Assembly (NCBI GenBank): GCA_007120815.1
Contig: SKMY01000253.1
Coordinates: 1 to 14,965 of the forward strand
Reading direction: 5' to 3'
Source of the DNA: Syntrophomonadaceae bacterium
Lineage (GTDB): Bacteria > Bacillota_D > Dethiobacteria > DTU022 > UBA8154
Length of the DNA: 14,965 nucleotides
Shown: piece after piece, positions 14,300 to 14,965 of the stretch
Position numbering within the stretch: the stretch's first letter is position 1
How the letters are laid out: each line of letters opens with the position of its first letter
Notes under the pieces: model-generated
Databases searched by the model: none
The model's input: the letters and a program-made list of their open reading frames with translations, nothing else
Told to the model about the DNA's origin: nothing
Program-made: the position numbers and the translations under genes

Positions 14300-14684
14300 C
14301 AATTTTTTGTCCCAGGAAGAAATAGATGCCCTGCTGGGGAAAAAAGGTGATGAGCCGGTCAAAGAGGAAGCTGTATCCCACGAGCAAACGTCCTCTCCGA
14401 AATCCTCCCTTTGGGATAAACACTCTGAAAACCTGGAGCTTATTTTAGACTTTCCCTTGAAATTGTCTGTCCGCCTGGGTGATGTAAAAAAAACCCTGGA
14501 AGAGCTCAGGCAGGTTGGCCCCGGTCATGTCTTTGAACTGGATCGCCTGGTCAGTGATCCCGTTGACCTTTTTGTAAACGGAAAGCTGATTGCCCGTGGG
14601 GAGGTGGTCGTGGTTGATGAAAACTTTGGCATTCGAATTAACCAGATCCTTACCCCTGTTGAACGAATAAAAAAGTTAAAGTAA
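14292..14684 (+). CDS. fliN: FliN-like flagellar motor switch protein, second copy
   Basis: This 130-residue protein begins MGNNFLSQEEIDALLGKK, the CheY-binding-type peptide, followed by a short polar linker (about 18-45) and a SpoA/FliN domain (about 50-122) with DFPLKLSVRLGDVKKTLEEL and VNGKLIARGEVVVVDENFGI, which is highly typical of FliN. The GTG start at 14292 overlaps the fliM stop, with AAGGGGAG (14277-14284) 7 bases ahead, and is favoured over any in-frame codon further upstream inside fliM. The length matches a standard FliN better than the 179-residue paralogue at 1686, so this is likely the main C-ring FliN. It is followed by a 112-base gap. Confidence 0.93.
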   Translation: MGNNFLSQEEIDALLGKKGDEPVKEEAVSHEQTSSPKSSLWDKHSENLELILDFPLKLSVRLGDVKKTLEELRQVGPGHVFELDRLVSDPVDLFVNGKLIARGEVVVVDENFGIRINQILTPVERIKKLK

Positions 14685-14710
14685 CTGTGACTACTCAACG
14701 CTCATCTTAA

Positions 14711-14735
14711 GGGAAAGAACGGTCCCTTGCTTCCC
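14711..14735. repeat. Diverged copy of the REP-like element, or weak hairpin, after fliN
   Basis: The 25 bases have inverted ends GGGAA/TTCCC around a core AGAACGGTCCCTTGC. The string GAACGGTCCCTTGCTTCC aligns to GAACCGTCCCCGTGCTTCC of the left-end elements with a couple of changes and one gap. It may be a family member, or an independent weak terminator; there is no T-run after it. The rest of the 112-base gap shows nothing but the ribosome site of the next gene. Confidence 0.5.
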
Positions 14736-14796
14736 AATGTATGCTCAATAAGTTTGTAGCTCAGTAGTTACAAGTACCTTTCAGGAGCGCCGCATT

Positions 14797-14965
14797 ATGA
14801 CTATTCATTTAACGCCGCAAGAAAAAGACATCATCCAGGAACTGAGCACCATCTGCATGGGTTCAGCTGCAACGGCTTTGTCCGCGTTTTTCCACGGGCA
14901 AATAAACACGGCTCCGCCCCGGCTGGTTCCTTTCCAAGAATTCATAGCCTCCGCTGAAGAAAAAA
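14797..14965 (+). CDS. CheC/FliY-type CheY-P phosphatase, N-terminal part (cut by window end)
   Basis: The visible 56 residues start MTIHLTPQEKDIIQEL and contain MGSAATALSAFF, the strongly conserved helix of CheC, CheX-like and FliY phosphatases. The family's active-site pattern D-x3-E-x2-N-x22-P is present as D11, E15, T18 and P41, with the asparagine replaced by threonine. A second copy of the motif, if present, would lie beyond the window. The start is ATG with AGGAG (14783-14787) 9 bases ahead. Position after fliM-fliN suggests either CheC or a full FliY (CheC plus FliN domain); the missing C-terminus decides. There is no EID peptide at the start, unlike typical FliY, which leans toward CheC. 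Confidence 0.8.
   Translation, partial: MTIHLTPQEKDIIQELSTICMGSAATALSAFFHGQINTAPPRLVPFQEFIASAEEK

Noticed and set aside
14756..14770. tRNA-like D-arm string GTAGCTCAGTAGTTA
   Set aside because: There is no acceptor stem, anticodon arm or T-arm around it; it is too short and is followed by the ribosome site of the next gene.

Overview
The window is almost entirely a flagellar and chemotaxis gene cluster, with every gene on the + strand. It reads as a Gram-positive-type cluster from an anaerobic, Clostridia-like Firmicute, possibly Peptococcaceae or a relative. The evidence is gene order (fliO-fliP-fliQ-fliR-flhB-flhA-flhF-flhG-fliA followed by a SwrB-like gene), strong GGAGG-type ribosome binding sites, many GTG and TTG starts, a CheC/FliY-type protein, and no L- or P-ring genes. 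The genus cannot be fixed from the sequence alone.

Layout. Bases 1-246 hold no gene but a dense nest of short repeats (a 29-bp element with GGAAGCA/TGCTTCC ends). Bases 247-1666 encode the stator protein MotB and the stator-associated FliL; MotA is presumably upstream of the window. Bases 1686-2225 encode a first FliN-like switch protein. Bases 2228-8087 encode the type III flagellar export gate FliO, FliP, FliQ, FliR, FlhB and FlhA. Bases 8077-10051 encode the placement and number regulators FlhF and FlhG. Bases 10147-11415 encode the flagellar sigma factor FliA/SigD and a SwrB-like membrane protein. Bases 11508-13139 encode two rod/hook-type proteins (FlgF- and FlgG-like), preceded by a good sigma-28 promoter candidate. 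After a 155-bp non-coding gap with a palindrome and a possible vegetative promoter come fliM and a second fliN (13295-14684). A 112-bp gap follows, containing a diverged copy of the left-end repeat, and then the start of a CheC/FliY-type phosphatase gene cut by the window end.

How it works together. FliO-R, FlhB and FlhA build the export gate. FlhF and FlhG set where and how many flagella assemble. FliA made from the early operon could drive flgF-flgG through the GCCGATAA promoter. FliM and the FliN proteins form the C-ring, and the CheC-like protein probably tunes CheY-P. MotB and FliL serve torque generation. No wholly new system was found. The points most worth a second look are the NPTE (not NPTH) cleavage motif of FlhB, the Asn-to-Thr change in the first CheC active-site motif, the two separate FliN proteins that, like FliM, begin with a CheY-binding-type EID peptide, and the related repeats near both ends of the window.
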